From NCBI RefSeq assembly GCF_001046875.1, contig NZ_HF571038.1, forward strand, positions 1,777,527 through 1,810,199: a DNA stretch of 32,673 nucleotides. Reading direction: 5' to 3'. Each line of letters starts with the position of its first letter. Position 1 is the first letter of the stretch. Under the pieces are notes generated by a model that did no database searches, was not told where the DNA came from, and was given only the letters and a program-made list of their open reading frames with translations. Source of the stretch: Nostocoides jenkinsii Ben 74 (GTDB lineage Bacteria; Actinomycetota; Actinomycetes; Actinomycetales; Dermatophilaceae). Made by a program: the position numbers and the translations under genes. This document shows positions 16,673 to 25,812 of the stretch, one piece after another.

Positions 16673-18465
16673 CCGAACCGACCAACCCGGGGTCGACCCC
16701 CGCTCCCGTCAGCGCTGCTCGCCCGAGCGGCGCCGGTCGGTCGAGCAATGCTGGCCGGTCGAACAATGCTGGCCGTTCGGGCGACGCCGGGTCGAGCAAT
16801 GCCGGCCGGTCGCGCCAACGGTGGCCGTGGATCACCGGGGGGTTGATGGTCGCCGCCGCCGGTGCGTATGCCGCGCTGGCCGCCACCACCGCCGGTTCCA
16901 CCCCCAAGGACACAGTGATCTCTGGGGTGGAGGTCGGCGGGCTCGACCGGGCCGCCGCCGAGGCGAAGTTGCGTGCCGGGCTGTCGGACAAGGCGGCCGC
17001 GGCCGTGCCGATTGTCTTCGGGGACAAGCGGATCGCGCTGAACCCGAGCGCCGCGGGCCTGAAGGTGGACTATGCCGGCTCGCTCGACGGCTTGACCGGG
17101 TTCTCGCTCAACCCCGCCGATATCGTCGCGAAACTGCGCGGCAATGTCACCCGGACCGCCGAGATCGTCGCGCCGACCGACGTCATCGCGGGCGTGCTGC
17201 GCGGCCAAGTGAGCTCTGTCGACGTCGCACCGAAGGACGCGACGATCGCGATCGCGGATGCGCAGGTCGTCACCACTCCCGCCGCCGACGGCGTCACCGT
17301 CGATGTGCCGAAGACGGCCTCCGCGGTAGCCGACGGCTGGCTGCGCTCCGCCCGGATCACCGGCGTCACGTCGGTGACCCCGCCCGAGGTCACCGACGAG
17401 GAGGTGGCCGCCGTCAAGGCGGGCGTGGCCGACAAGGTCCTCGCCGGGCCGATCACCTTGTCCGTGGACGGCCAGTCCTTCGACGTCCCCGCAGCCGACT
17501 TGGTGGCGGCGGTGAGCTTCCCGGTCAAGGACGGCGCCCCCGTCGGCGCTTATGACAACAAGCTCCTCGTGGCGGCCGTGCGCAAGGCCGGGCTCGCCGC
17601 GGACGTCCTCAAGCGCGGCAAGGATGCCTCGGTCACCTCGCCGAATGGCACCTTCGAGGTCGTCCCGGCCGTCGACGGCCTGGACGTCGACGGCCCGTCC
17701 GCGGTCGCCGCGGTCAAGAAGGCGATCACCTCGCCGGAGCGCACCGCGGACGTCACGTCCAAGCCAGCTCCCGCGAAGTTCACGACGGCGCAGGCCAAGG
17801 CGACGATCCCCGAGGGCGTCATCTCGACCTTCACCACGAACTTCCCCTACAACCCTGACCGCACGCACAACATCACCCTCGCGACCAACACCCTCAACGG
17901 GACGTATGTCGCTCCCGGAGCGCAGTTCTCGCTCAACGGCTTGCTCGGCCAGCGCACGCCGGAGAAGGGTTACCGCGGCGCGCCGGTGATCTATGACGGG
18001 CGCTTGACGGTGGACTACGGCGGCGGCATTTCGCAGGTCTCCACCACCCTCTTCAACGCTGTGTTCTTCTCCGGCGCGCAGATCGATGAGTTCCACCCGC
18101 ACAGCTTCTACATCTCGCGCTACCCCGAAGGCCGCGAGGCGACGATCTCCTGGCCCGATGTGGACAACAGGTTCACCAACACAACCAAGGGCGGGATCTA
18201 CATCAAGGCGAGTGTCGACTCGGACTCGATCACGGTGACGTTCTACGGCCAGAAGACGTGGGACATCGAGGCGACGAAGGGCCCACGCGTCAACATCGTC
18301 CCCCCGCGCACGATCCACGACGACAAGGAAGGCTGTGTCCCGCAGTCACCCTCCGACGGATTCGACGTCACCATCGGGCGTGTCTTCAAGAAGGCCGGCA
18401 AGGTGACCGACACGACCTACTTCACGACGCACTACATCCCCGAAGACCTCGTCATCTGCGGCTGA
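16669..18465 (+). CDS. VanW family membrane-anchored cell-wall protein
   Basis: This 598-aa protein has a cytoplasmic low-complexity N-terminus (AGRSSN-type repeats, 22-48), one membrane helix (about 52-73) and a large extracytoplasmic part. The outside region holds peptidoglycan-binding-4-like repeats (two segments between about 75 and 370, with VISGVEVGGLDRAAAEAKL and ITLSVDGQSFDVPAADL) and then a VanW domain (about 385-520; GTYVAPGAQFSLNGLLG, VDYGGGISQVSTTLFNAVF, HPHSFYISRYPEGREATIS). VanW proteins are linked to peptidoglycan and glycopeptide response; the activity is not well defined, with carbohydrate or peptide binding likely. It ends the typA-side operon and faces the GNAT gene tail to tail 45 bp away; that gap has only short G-rich repeats. 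Confidence 0.88.
   Translation: MTEPTNPGSTPAPVSAARPSGAGRSSNAGRSNNAGRSGDAGSSNAGRSRQRWPWITGGLMVAAAGAYAALAATTAGSTPKDTVISGVEVGGLDRAAAEAKLRAGLSDKAAAAVPIVFGDKRIALNPSAAGLKVDYAGSLDGLTGFSLNPADIVAKLRGNVTRTAEIVAPTDVIAGVLRGQVSSVDVAPKDATIAIADAQVVTTPAADGVTVDVPKTASAVADGWLRSARITGVTSVTPPEVTDEEVAAVKAGVADKVLAGPITLSVDGQSFDVPAADLVAAVSFPVKDGAPVGAYDNKLLVAAVRKAGLAADVLKRGKDASVTSPNGTFEVVPAVDGLDVDGPSAVAAVKKAITSPERTADVTSKPAPAKFTTAQAKATIPEGVISTFTTNFPYNPDRTHNITLATNTLNGTYVAPGAQFSLNGLLGQRTPEKGYRGAPVIYDGRLTVDYGGGISQVSTTLFNAVFFSGAQIDEFHPHSFYISRYPEGREATISWPDVDNRFTNTTKGGIYIKASVDSDSITVTFYGQKTWDIEATKGPRVNIVPPRTIHDDKEGCVPQSPSDGFDVTIGRVFKKAGKVTDTTYFTTHYIPEDLVICG
16732..16812 (+). repeat. In-frame 18-bp tandem repeats in the VanW N-terminus
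   Basis: Three 18-bp units followed by a 15-bp unit and a partial unit encode A-G-R-S-x-N/D repeats at residues 22-48. The units differ at a few bases, mostly silent or S/N/G/D changes. The segment lies before the membrane helix, so it is a disordered cytoplasmic linker, and its copy number is likely to vary between strains. Confidence 0.75.
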
Positions 18466-18510
18466 GTGCCCGGGTGGTTCAGGCGGGCTCGGATCAGGCG
18501 GGCTCGTGGT

Positions 18511-19545
18511 TCAGGTGGGCCTGCTGACGTTCACGTAGGCATGGTGAACCCGGAAGCCGGCGTGACGATAGAGCGCCAGCGCGGCCGTATTGCTGTGCCA
18601 CGCCTGGAGATGGAGGTTGGCGGCGTCGCGGTCGGCGGCTTCCGAGACCAGCCGGCTCAAGAGGGCGGCGGCGATCCCCTGTCGTCGGTATGCCGGGTCC
18701 ACCCACATGGCGGCAATCCCGCCCCATCGCGCGGGTCCCGGGCTGCCGAGTCCCAGCCGGCCAATCCCCACGACCCGCCCACCGATCTGGGCGGTCGCGA
18801 AGACCTGAGCGGGGGAGCCGGTGAGGATCGCCCGCGCCGCCACCGGATCGGGAGTGCGATAGCCGCCGTATGCCGCGAGCCACGCCTCGGTCAGTTCCGT
18901 CTCGGTCGTGATCTTCGCCCGAGATCCGACGCCCCGAACTCCGACGCCCCCATATCCGACGATTACTGGCTCGCGGAGTTGCGCCGCGATGGTGGCCGTC
19001 GCCCCGGTGAGGAAGAGGGAGGGCTGGGACGCGGCATACCCCCGAGCGACGGCGAGCCGGGCGAGCGGATCGTGGGTTGGGTCGAACCCGGCCGGCCCGG
19101 GGATGGTGAGGTTCGGCGGGAGGCCGCGCGCGGCATACCACTGCTCGACGGCATCGATCGCGTCCGGGAGGGGAAGTCCTGGATTACCTACCGGGACAAC
19201 GGAATTTCCGCGTGCTGTGAAACCCCGGGAGGCGCGGAGCAGCCACTCGCCGAGGTGCCCGGTCTCCATTGCGGGCCACGCGTCGGCCGTGGCTCGCCAC
19301 AGTTCCAGCGGGGTGACCTCGCTCCCGACGACACCGCGCCGCGGCGTGGCGTTGGGGATGATGCGCGTCGCGACGATGCGATCTCGGGGTATGCGCAGTT
19401 CCCCCCGGCGCGTCTGCAGGACAACTTCGTCGGCGGTGTTGACCAACACCGTCCCCACGGCATCGGTGAGCGAGGGCTGCCCGGGCGGCGGTGGGGGCTC
19501 GATGCGGTAGCGGACGGTGGCGCGCACCGCAGCCGATTGGGTCAC
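18511..19545 (-). CDS. GNAT acetyltransferase with N-terminal SH3-like domain (Rv0428c type)
   Basis: The 344-aa protein starts at GTG 19545, overlapping the stop of the upstream hydrolase gene as GTGA. The N-terminal ~70 residues (VRYRIEPPPP; TDAVGTVLVNTADEVVLQTR; IPRDRIVATRIIP) resemble the SH3-like barrel of M. tuberculosis Rv0428c and relatives. The C-terminal GNAT domain has GIGRLGLGSPG, AAMWVDPAYRRQGIAAALLS (the acetyl-CoA pyrophosphate loop RRQGIA) and NTAALALYRHAGFRVHHAY. The acceptor substrate is unknown. The frame stays open far upstream, but that part only shadows the hydrolase and fdxA. Confidence 0.85.
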   Translation of the reverse strand: MTQSAAVRATVRYRIEPPPPPGQPSLTDAVGTVLVNTADEVVLQTRRGELRIPRDRIVATRIIPNATPRRGVVGSEVTPLELWRATADAWPAMETGHLGEWLLRASRGFTARGNSVVPVGNPGLPLPDAIDAVEQWYAARGLPPNLTIPGPAGFDPTHDPLARLAVARGYAASQPSLFLTGATATIAAQLREPVIVGYGGVGVRGVGSRAKITTETELTEAWLAAYGGYRTPDPVAARAILTGSPAQVFATAQIGGRVVGIGRLGLGSPGPARWGGIAAMWVDPAYRRQGIAAALLSRLVSEAADRDAANLHLQAWHSNTAALALYRHAGFRVHHAYVNVSRPT

Positions 19546-20246
19546 GCGGGCAGGTGCGTGGCGAGGAACTTCCGGGTCAGGCCCCAAGCGATCGTCGCGG
19601 CCTCGCGGTGGTAGGCCGGGAAGTCGGAATTGTCGAAGGCATGGTCGGCCTCGGGGTAGGTGTAGATCTCCACCTGCGGCCCCGCCACGGCGGCGCGGAT
19701 CCGCTCGACGGTCTCTCGGTCGATATAGGAGTCCTGGTCGCCGAAGTGATGCAGCGACGGCATCGTCACCTGGGGTGCAAGGTCGAGCAGATTCGGCAGC
19801 GCCGAGCCGTAGTAGCTCACCAACGCGTCGGGCTTCGGATCCGCCTGTGCCGCAACGGCAAAGGCCAGGCCGCCACCGAAGCAGAAGCCGACATAGCCGA
19901 TTCGCGCGCTGACCTCCGGGCGCGCCCGCAGCCACGCGTGGGCCGCCAAGCCGTCGCGGACCGCCGCGTCCCAGTCGAGCCGCTGCACCAGGTCCAGTCC
20001 CTGCGCCAGCATGTCGGGTCCGTTGGCGACCCCCGACTCCCCGAGTCGCCAGTAGAACTCCGGGGCCAGCACGACATACCCGGCTGCGGCGAGGTCGGTG
20101 GCGCGCCGCTCGATATAGGGGCTGATCCCGAAGATCTCCTGGAAGAGAACGATCCCTGGCCCCCGACCAGCCGGCGACTGCCACAGGCGAGCGGGCATCT
20201 CGCCCAGGGCGGTCGGGATGGAGACGGCGGAGGGGGTGGTGGCCAC
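19542..20246 (-). CDS. Dienelactone hydrolase family protein
   Basis: This 234-aa alpha/beta hydrolase has the Cys nucleophile elbow GFCFGGG (C about 121), GDQDSYID with the acid Asp, and ADHAFDNSDFP with the catalytic His. These are the triad spacing and length of carboxymethylenebutenolidase (dienelactone hydrolase). The strand and helix pattern GIVLFQEIFGISPYIERRA near residue 30 is also typical. No aromatic-degradation genes are near, so it may act on other esters or lactones. It is the first gene of a two-gene operon with the GNAT gene and is divergent from fdxA. Confidence 0.88.
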   Translation of the reverse strand: MATTPSAVSIPTALGEMPARLWQSPAGRGPGIVLFQEIFGISPYIERRATDLAAAGYVVLAPEFYWRLGESGVANGPDMLAQGLDLVQRLDWDAAVRDGLAAHAWLRARPEVSARIGYVGFCFGGGLAFAVAAQADPKPDALVSYYGSALPNLLDLAPQVTMPSLHHFGDQDSYIDRETVERIRAAVAGPQVEIYTYPEADHAFDNSDFPAYHREAATIAWGLTRKFLATHLPA

Positions 20247-20307
20247 GGGCTGAGACTACGCCGGGTCGGCAGCGTGGATCGCTGCCTGCCCCGTCGTCGA
20301 AAGTGCC

Positions 20308-20313
20308 TAATAT
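20308..20313 (+). promoter_or_regulatory. -10 hexamer of a leaderless fdxA
   Basis: TAATAT ends 6 nt before the fdxA ATG at 20320, placing the expected transcription start on the A of ATG. It is one of the few A/T-rich hexamers in this 73-bp divergent gap. No Shine-Dalgarno is present. A -35 is not obvious. Confidence 0.55.
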
Positions 20314-20319
20314 GGGCCT

Positions 20320-20646
20320 ATGACGTATGTGATCGCGCAGCCCTGTGTGGACCTCAAGGACAAGGCCTGCATCGAGGAGTGTCCGGTCGACTGCATCTAC
20401 GAGGGTGAGCGCAGCCTCTACATCCACCCCGACGAGTGCGTCGACTGCGGCGCCTGCGAGCCGGTTTGCCCGGTCGAGGCGATCTACTACGAGGACGACG
20501 TGCCCGAGCAGTGGGCGGACTACTACAAGGCCAATGTCGAGTTCTTCGACGACCTCGGCAGCCCCGGCGGCGCCGCCAAGATGGGCATGATCGCCAAGGA
20601 CCACCCGCTCATCGCGGCGCTCCCCCCGCAGGAGCACAACGAGTGA
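20320..20646 (+). CDS. fdxA: 7Fe-type ferredoxin FdxA
   Basis: This is a 108-aa cytoplasmic electron carrier. Cysteines C9, C17, C21 and C25 and then C40, C43, C46 and C50 give the pattern of a [3Fe-4S]+[4Fe-4S] ferredoxin of the FdxA/FdxC class, including [12 protein letters not shown]. The acidic C-terminal extension ([17 protein letters not shown] onward) is standard for actinobacterial FdxA. The stop overlaps the dapC GTG as GTGA. M. tuberculosis has the same pair, fdxC and then dapC. Confidence 0.93.
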   Translation: MTYVIAQPCVDLKDKACIEECPVDCIYEGERSLYIHPDECVDCGACEPVCPVEAIYYEDDVPEQWADYYKANVEFFDDLGSPGGAAKMGMIAKDHPLIAALPPQEHNE

Positions 20647-21770
20647 GCCTGCGCTCACTTCCCGACTTCCCCTGGGACTCGCTCGTGCCGCTCAAGGCGC
20701 GGGCGAGTTCCCATGTCAGGGGCCTGATCGACCTGTCCGTCGGCACTCCCGTCGACCCGACCCCAGCGGTGGTCCAGGAGGCGTTGCGTGCGCACGCCGA
20801 CGCCCCGGGCTATCCCCTCACGATCGGTATGCCGAGCCTCCGCGAGGCGGTCGTCGACTGGTTCGCCCGGCGTCGCGGAGTGCCGGGCTTGGACCCGGCC
20901 GGGGTCATCCCGACGGTCGGCTCGAAAGAGTTGGTCGCCTGGTTGCCGACCTTCCTCGGTCTCGGCCCGGGTGATCTTGTCGGCCACCCCGCCGTCGCCT
21001 ATCCGACGTATGACGTGGGCGCTCGCCTCGCCGGCGCGACACCGGTTCCGGTCACCTCACTGACCGCGCTCGGCCCGTTGACCTCCGCGACGCGACCAAA
21101 GTTGTTGTGGCTCAACAGCCCCGGCAATCCCGATGGCAAGGTTCTCGGCGTCGGGCACCTGCGCAAGGTGGTCGCTTGGGCGCGCCAGCATGGCGTCATC
21201 GTGGCCAGCGACGAGTGCTATGCGGAGCTCGACTGGCGCCCCGACCGGCCTGCGGACGACCCGCCGACCACGCCCTCCTTGCTCGACCCCCGCGTGACGG
21301 ATGGCGACGTGAGGGGGCTGCTCGCGGCATACAGCATGAGCAAGCAGAGCAATCTCGCGGGCTATCGCGCGGCCTTCCTCGCCGGTGATCCGGCGCTGAT
21401 CGCGCAGATCGCCGAGGTGCGCAAGCACGCCGGGATGATGATGCCGACGCCGGTGCAGCACGCCCTAGTCGCGGCGCTAGGGCATGAGACGCACGTCGCG
21501 GCTCAGGTGGCGACCTATCGGGCACGCCGCGAGATATTGCTGCCGGCGGTCGAGGCGTTCGGCTTGCGGATCGATGGGTCCGAGGCGGGCCTCTATTTGT
21601 GGGTGACGGCCGATGAGGACTGCTGGACCACGCTCGGCCGCCTCGCCGACCGCGGCATTCTTGCGGCCGCCGGTTCCTTCTATGGGGCCGCGTCCACTCG
21701 GCACGTCCGCATCGCCCTCACCGCGACGGACGAACAGATCGCGGGCGCCGCGGCGCGCCTTCGGGGTTGA
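20643..21770 (+). CDS. dapC: Succinyldiaminopimelate transaminase
   Basis: The 375-aa PLP enzyme (class I/II fold) transfers an amino group from glutamate to N-succinyl-2-amino-6-ketopimelate in lysine and diaminopimelate synthesis. It shows the N-terminal [16 protein letters not shown] typical of actinobacterial Dap[36 protein letters not shown] and the PLP-lysine segment [14 protein letters not shown] (K234). The GTG at 20643 overlaps the fdxA stop. dapD and dapE in the same window complete the succinylase branch. An 83-nt hairpin lies 18 bp after its stop. Confidence 0.92.
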   Translation: MSLRSLPDFPWDSLVPLKARASSHVRGLIDLSVGTPVDPTPAVVQEALRAHADAPGYPLTIGMPSLREAVVDWFARRRGVPGLDPAGVIPTVGSKELVAWLPTFLGLGPGDLVGHPAVAYPTYDVGARLAGATPVPVTSLTALGPLTSATRPKLLWLNSPGNPDGKVLGVGHLRKVVAWARQHGVIVASDECYAELDWRPDRPADDPPTTPSLLDPRVTDGDVRGLLAAYSMSKQSNLAGYRAAFLAGDPALIAQIAEVRKHAGMMMPTPVQHALVAALGHETHVAAQVATYRARREILLPAVEAFGLRIDGSEAGLYLWVTADEDCWTTLGRLADRGILAAAGSFYGAASTRHVRIALTATDEQIAGAAARLRG

Positions 21771-21788
21771 GGCGACCACGCCCGCCGC

Positions 21789-21871
21789 AGCTTTGGGAGG
21801 GTTTCCGGCGCTTTGGGAGGCAAAACCACAGTGGCTTTCCCTCCCAAAGCGCCGGAAACCCACCCAAAGCT
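21789..21871. repeat. 83-nt near-perfect inverted repeat (32-bp arms)
   Basis: The arms at 21789-21820 and 21840-21871 are complementary at 31 of 32 positions, with a 19-nt loop. Each arm itself holds a duplicated CTTTGGGAGG spaced by GTTTCCGGCG. It lies just after the dapC stop and next to the broken end of a serine-hydrolase remnant. It would act as a terminator hairpin on both strands but has no T-tract. The internal repetition is more like a REP or miniature palindromic element than a simple terminator. Confidence 0.8.
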
Positions 21872-21890
21872 CGGGCATCCAGGGAGGCGC

Positions 21891-22190
21891 GAAGGTCGAG
21901 GTGATGCCGGCGATGTCGAACTGCGTGTCCGCATCGGGTGGCCGTGTTGGCAGGTTGAGATCGGCCGAGCCGATGCCCACGAACCACACCATGTGGCCGC
22001 GGCGGCTGACTCCCACGGCGAGCCCGGGGACACGGTCGGCAATTTGCTTCTCCACGGCGAGCCGATCGAGGGCGCGCGCGATGTCCGGTCGTAGGACGGC
22101 GTCGTGCTCGCGGTGCCATCCGTCTGAATCGGCACGGTGTTGATCGATGAGTTGTTGGGCGTTGGGGGCCGGGGGCGCATCCTGGGGGGA
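21891..22190 (-). pseudogene. N-terminal remnant of a beta-lactamase-type serine hydrolase
   Basis: The readable part (about 100 codons, ending at 21891) has ALDRLAVEKQIADRVPGLAV, GVSRRGHMVWFVGIGSADL and DTQFDIAGITSTF. This is the start of class C beta-lactamase/esterase proteins (PGLAVGVvrdG...G.ADl....p...T.F.igSitK.f). Homology stops exactly where the catalytic SxxK would come: the text reads GITSTF with neither the SxxK Ser nor its Lys. It then runs into the 83-nt hairpin. No convincing start codon is seen. Families of this type are normally 350-450 aa. Confidence 0.6.
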
Positions 22191-22191
22191 G

Positions 22192-22377
22192 TCAACTGCC
22201 GCCGCAAAGGCCGTTGCCGCTGCCGGCGAAGGCGTCCTTGATAGTCGGCGCGGTGACGCTGCGCTGAACGATCGAGAACTGGGCGTACGACAAGAAGATC
22301 GGGCCGTCATGGAGCACGCGCATGGCGGCAGTCTGGCCGATCCCGCTGGCGTTTCCGCTGCTTCGCACATGAGACAT
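22192..22377 (-). pseudogene. Possible N-terminal fragment of an unnamed small actinobacterial protein
   Basis: A 61-codon frame (ATG 22377, or 43 codons from ATG 22323) reads RVLHDGPIFLSYAQFSI, ends DAFAGSGNGLCGGS and stops at once. The LHDGP...Y.Q opening and the AFAG..NGLCG motif recall a family of small actinobacterial proteins that continue well past this point. I recall the pattern but cannot name the family. With the serine-hydrolase remnant beside it, it looks truncated. It lies just upstream of gltA on the other strand, so a short intact gene is also possible. Confidence 0.4.
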
Positions 22378-22404
22378 GGCTCGTCGCAGGCCAAGTCGGT
22401 GCGG

Positions 22405-22410
22405 TAGTTT
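22405..22410 (+). promoter_or_regulatory. -10-like hexamer giving a leaderless gltA
   Basis: TAGTTT ends 6 nt before the gltA ATG at 22417, the same spacing as TAATAT before fdxA. No Shine-Dalgarno is present between them. Confidence 0.45.
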
Positions 22411-22416
22411 CGCGAT

Positions 22417-23715
<1,299 letters not shown>

Positions 23716-23738
23716 AGCGCTGATCCGCTCCCGTAGTC

Positions 23739-23765
23739 ATCCGACTCCGGCCCGCTGAGTCGGAT
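23739..23765. terminator. Bidirectional hairpin between convergent genes
   Basis: ATCCGACTC (23739-23747) and GAGTCGGAT (23757-23765) form a perfect 9-bp stem with a 9-nt loop. It lies between gltA and the convergent muramidase-like gene, which ends at 23783. There is no clear T-tract on either side. Confidence 0.65.
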
Positions 23766-23782
23766 CAGGCGGCCGGGGCCAA

Positions 23783-24673
23783 TCAGGAGGCGGGGGTCAA
23801 CGTGACCGTGGTGCCGTCGAAGGGGGCGTCGGTCGTGCCCCAATCCAGGGCGCCCCGGCCCGCGCCGCGGCGCCACTCGCGGTTGGCCACGGTGACGAGT
23901 TCGAACCCGAACGCGTCGGCGCTCGCCACCGCCCACTCGGCAACAGCCCACGCCGCGCGCGTGGAGGACGTATGGACCGTGATGGTCCCGTCCCGCTCCG
24001 CCGTCCCGGTTTGCCCCATCTCGGCAACGAGGGCGGCGGTGATGTCCGCCGACGTCGCCTGGGTCCGGGTGGTTCGAGAGAGTCGGCAGGCCAGGCCGGC
24101 GGGGGAGTGGCCGGACAACGTCGAGGCAAGGACCCGCCCCTGACCCTCGTGATCGGCATACGCCTCGGGGTAGGCGCTGCGCTGAACCGCCTGGGCGACC
24201 GCGGTGATTTCGCCTTCGGTGTAGTTGTCGACCTTGATCAGGGCGTCGTAGAACGCATTCGTCGAGTAGACCGGGTCGAGGATCTGCTCCGGCGTGCCCC
24301 AACCCTGCGATGGCCGCTGCTGGAACAGCCCCAGCGAGTCGCGGTCGCCGTGGCTGATATTGATCATCCCCGACTCCTGGATGGCGGTCGCGATCGCGAT
24401 CGTCGCCGCCCGCGCGGGCAGGCCCCGCTTCATCGCGATCGCGGTGATGATTGCCGCATTGCGCGTCTGCGCGGGTGAGAAGGCAAAACTCTGACCGCCT
24501 GCGACCGCGCGGCACGTCGGCCCGGTGAACCAGCGATAACTGACCACGCCGACCGCGAGTAGTCCGGTCAGCAGCACGGCGAGGGCCGCCGCCACGAGGG
24601 CACGCCGCCGCCGAAACCTCTTGTCCCGCACGCGTGCCGGCGGCCCCGGGGGGCGAGAGGGTGGAGCCGCCAC
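23783..24673 (-). CDS. Membrane-anchored lysozyme/transglycosylase-like protein
   Basis: The 296-aa protein has a short basic cytoplasmic N-terminus, one membrane helix (about 25-46; RALVAAALAVLLTGLLAVGV) and an outside region. That region resembles the lysozyme-like domain of actinobacterial wall hydrolases: RNAAIITAIAMKRGLPARAA, IATAIQESGMINISHGDRD (candidate catalytic Glu in QES) and SLGLFQQRPSQGWGTPEQI. The second half (about 190-296) has no recognisable enzyme motif and ends WGTTDAPFDGTTVTL. The GTG at 24673 is 4 nt after the dapD stop, so it is co-transcribed with dapD; cell-wall precursor synthesis and remodelling would be linked. The activity is inferred. Confidence 0.78.
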   Translation of the reverse strand: MAAPPSRPPGPPARVRDKRFRRRRALVAAALAVLLTGLLAVGVVSYRWFTGPTCRAVAGGQSFAFSPAQTRNAAIITAIAMKRGLPARAATIAIATAIQESGMINISHGDRDSLGLFQQRPSQGWGTPEQILDPVYSTNAFYDALIKVDNYTEGEITAVAQAVQRSAYPEAYADHEGQGRVLASTLSGHSPAGLACRLSRTTRTQATSADITAALVAEMGQTGTAERDGTITVHTSSTRAAWAVAEWAVASADAFGFELVTVANREWRRGAGRGALDWGTTDAPFDGTTVTLTPAS

Positions 24674-24677
24674 CTAA

Positions 24678-25613
24678 TCAGTCGTTCGCGTGGAGTGCGG
24701 CGTTGAGGTCGATCCCCTTGCCGCGGGGGCGCACCTCGACGCGGCCGGAGACGGAGTCACGCAAGAACAACAGGTTGGACGCCCCCGAAAGTTCCCGGGC
24801 CTTGACCACCTGGCCATCAGGGAGCGTCACCTTGGTGCCGGCCGTGAGGTACAGGCCGGCTTCGATGACGCAGTCGTCGCCGAGGGCGATGCCGAGCCCG
24901 GACTCGGCGCCAAGGAGGCAGCGCTGCCCGATCCGCACGCGCTCGGTCCCGCCGCCGGAAAGGGTCCCCATCGTGGACGCGCCACCCCCGACGTCGGAGC
25001 CGTCACCGACCACGACGCCTTGGCTAATCCGTCCCTCCACCATGGACGTGCCGAGAGTCCCGGCGTTGAAGTTGACGAAGCCCTCGTGCATGACGGTGGT
25101 CCCGGCCGCGAGATGTGCTCCGAGGCGCACCCGGTCGGCGTCGCCGATCCGGACCCCGGCCGGGACGACGTAGTCGACCATCCGCGGAAATTTGTCGATG
25201 CCGTAGACGGCGACGGCCCCCCGCCGACGCAGACGCAGGCGCGTGGCCTCGAAGCCCTCGACCGCGCACGGACCGGCACTCGTCCATACGACATTGGGAA
25301 GCTGCCCGAAGATCCCGTCGAGGTTGATGGAGTTCGGCTCGACCAAGCGGTGGCTGAGCAGATGCAAGCGAAGGTAGGCGTCGGAGGTGCTCGCCGGCAC
25401 CGCGTCGAGGTCGATGCGCACGAGGACCGCCTCCGTGCGCACGCCGCGCTCCGCATCGGCGCCGACCAGGGCGGCGAGGCCGGCCGGGGTTGCCTCGTCA
25501 TCGGGCTCGCCCAAGGCCGGGGCCGGGAACCAGGTGTCGAGCACCTGCCCGGCATCCGTCACCGTGGCCAGGCCGTGCCCCCACGCCATCCGTGTATCGG
25601 TCGCGCTAGTCAT
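24678..25613 (-). CDS. dapD: Tetrahydrodipicolinate N-succinyltransferase
   Basis: The 311-aa protein is of the actinobacterial DapD type (M. tuberculosis Rv1201c). It succinylates tetrahydrodipicolinate in the lysine/diaminopimelate pathway, using succinyl-CoA, as a trimer of left-handed beta helices. It shows the N-terminal [80 protein letters not shown] and the hexapeptide-rich turns [25 protein letters not shown] lies 6 nt before the ATG with no Shine-Dalgarno, so it is probably leaderless. It leads a two-gene operon. Confidence 0.93.
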   Translation of the reverse strand: MTSATDTRMAWGHGLATVTDAGQVLDTWFPAPALGEPDDEATPAGLAALVGADAERGVRTEAVLVRIDLDAVPASTSDAYLRLHLLSHRLVEPNSINLDGIFGQLPNVVWTSAGPCAVEGFEATRLRLRRRGAVAVYGIDKFPRMVDYVVPAGVRIGDADRVRLGAHLAAGTTVMHEGFVNFNAGTLGTSMVEGRISQGVVVGDGSDVGGGASTMGTLSGGGTERVRIGQRCLLGAESGLGIALGDDCVIEAGLYLTAGTKVTLPDGQVVKARELSGASNLLFLRDSVSGRVEVRPRGKGIDLNAALHAND

Positions 25614-25619
25614 GCGGAC

Positions 25620-25625
25620 ATCGTA
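25620..25625 (-). promoter_or_regulatory. -10 hexamer of a leaderless dapD
   Basis: On the minus strand TACGAT ends 6 nt before the dapD ATG at 25613. The geometry equals that of fdxA and gltA. No -35 is clear. Confidence 0.45.
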
Positions 25626-25687
25626 TGTGCGCGCACCGACGACCCCAGATCCCCGTACTTGAGCCGGGACGGCCGACGACCCCGGAC

Positions 25688-25790
25688 CCAGCGCGGGGGC
25701 TCCCGTAGGGGCAGGAGTTTCGTCGCGCCGCTCGCTCGTTCCTCGCTCGACGTCGCTCCTCGACTGCCCCTACGGGAGCCCCCGCGCTGG
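25688..25790. repeat. 103-nt inverted repeat with perfect 26-bp arms
   Basis: Arms at 25688-25713 and 25765-25790 are perfectly complementary over 26 bp (the left begins CCAGCGCGGGGGCTCCCGTA). The 51-nt loop is rich in CTCGCTCG-type repeats. It fills most of the gap between the secreted-protein gene (stop 25813) and the dapD promoter, both on the minus strand. It may stop transcription from the upstream gene into dapD. The size and repetitive loop suggest a dispersed palindromic element. Confidence 0.8.
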
Positions 25791-25812
25791 CTCCGATCTC
25801 CAGCAACGTGGC

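Noticed and set aside
16642-18318. 558-codon open frame antisense to the VanW gene
   Set aside because: It is Gly/Asp/Arg-rich shadow translation with no motif; the VanW frame is coupled to its neighbour and well conserved.
19546-20658. Upstream extension of the GNAT frame to 20658
   Set aside because: This part only shadows the dienelactone hydrolase and fdxA; the GTG at 19545 overlaps the hydrolase stop.
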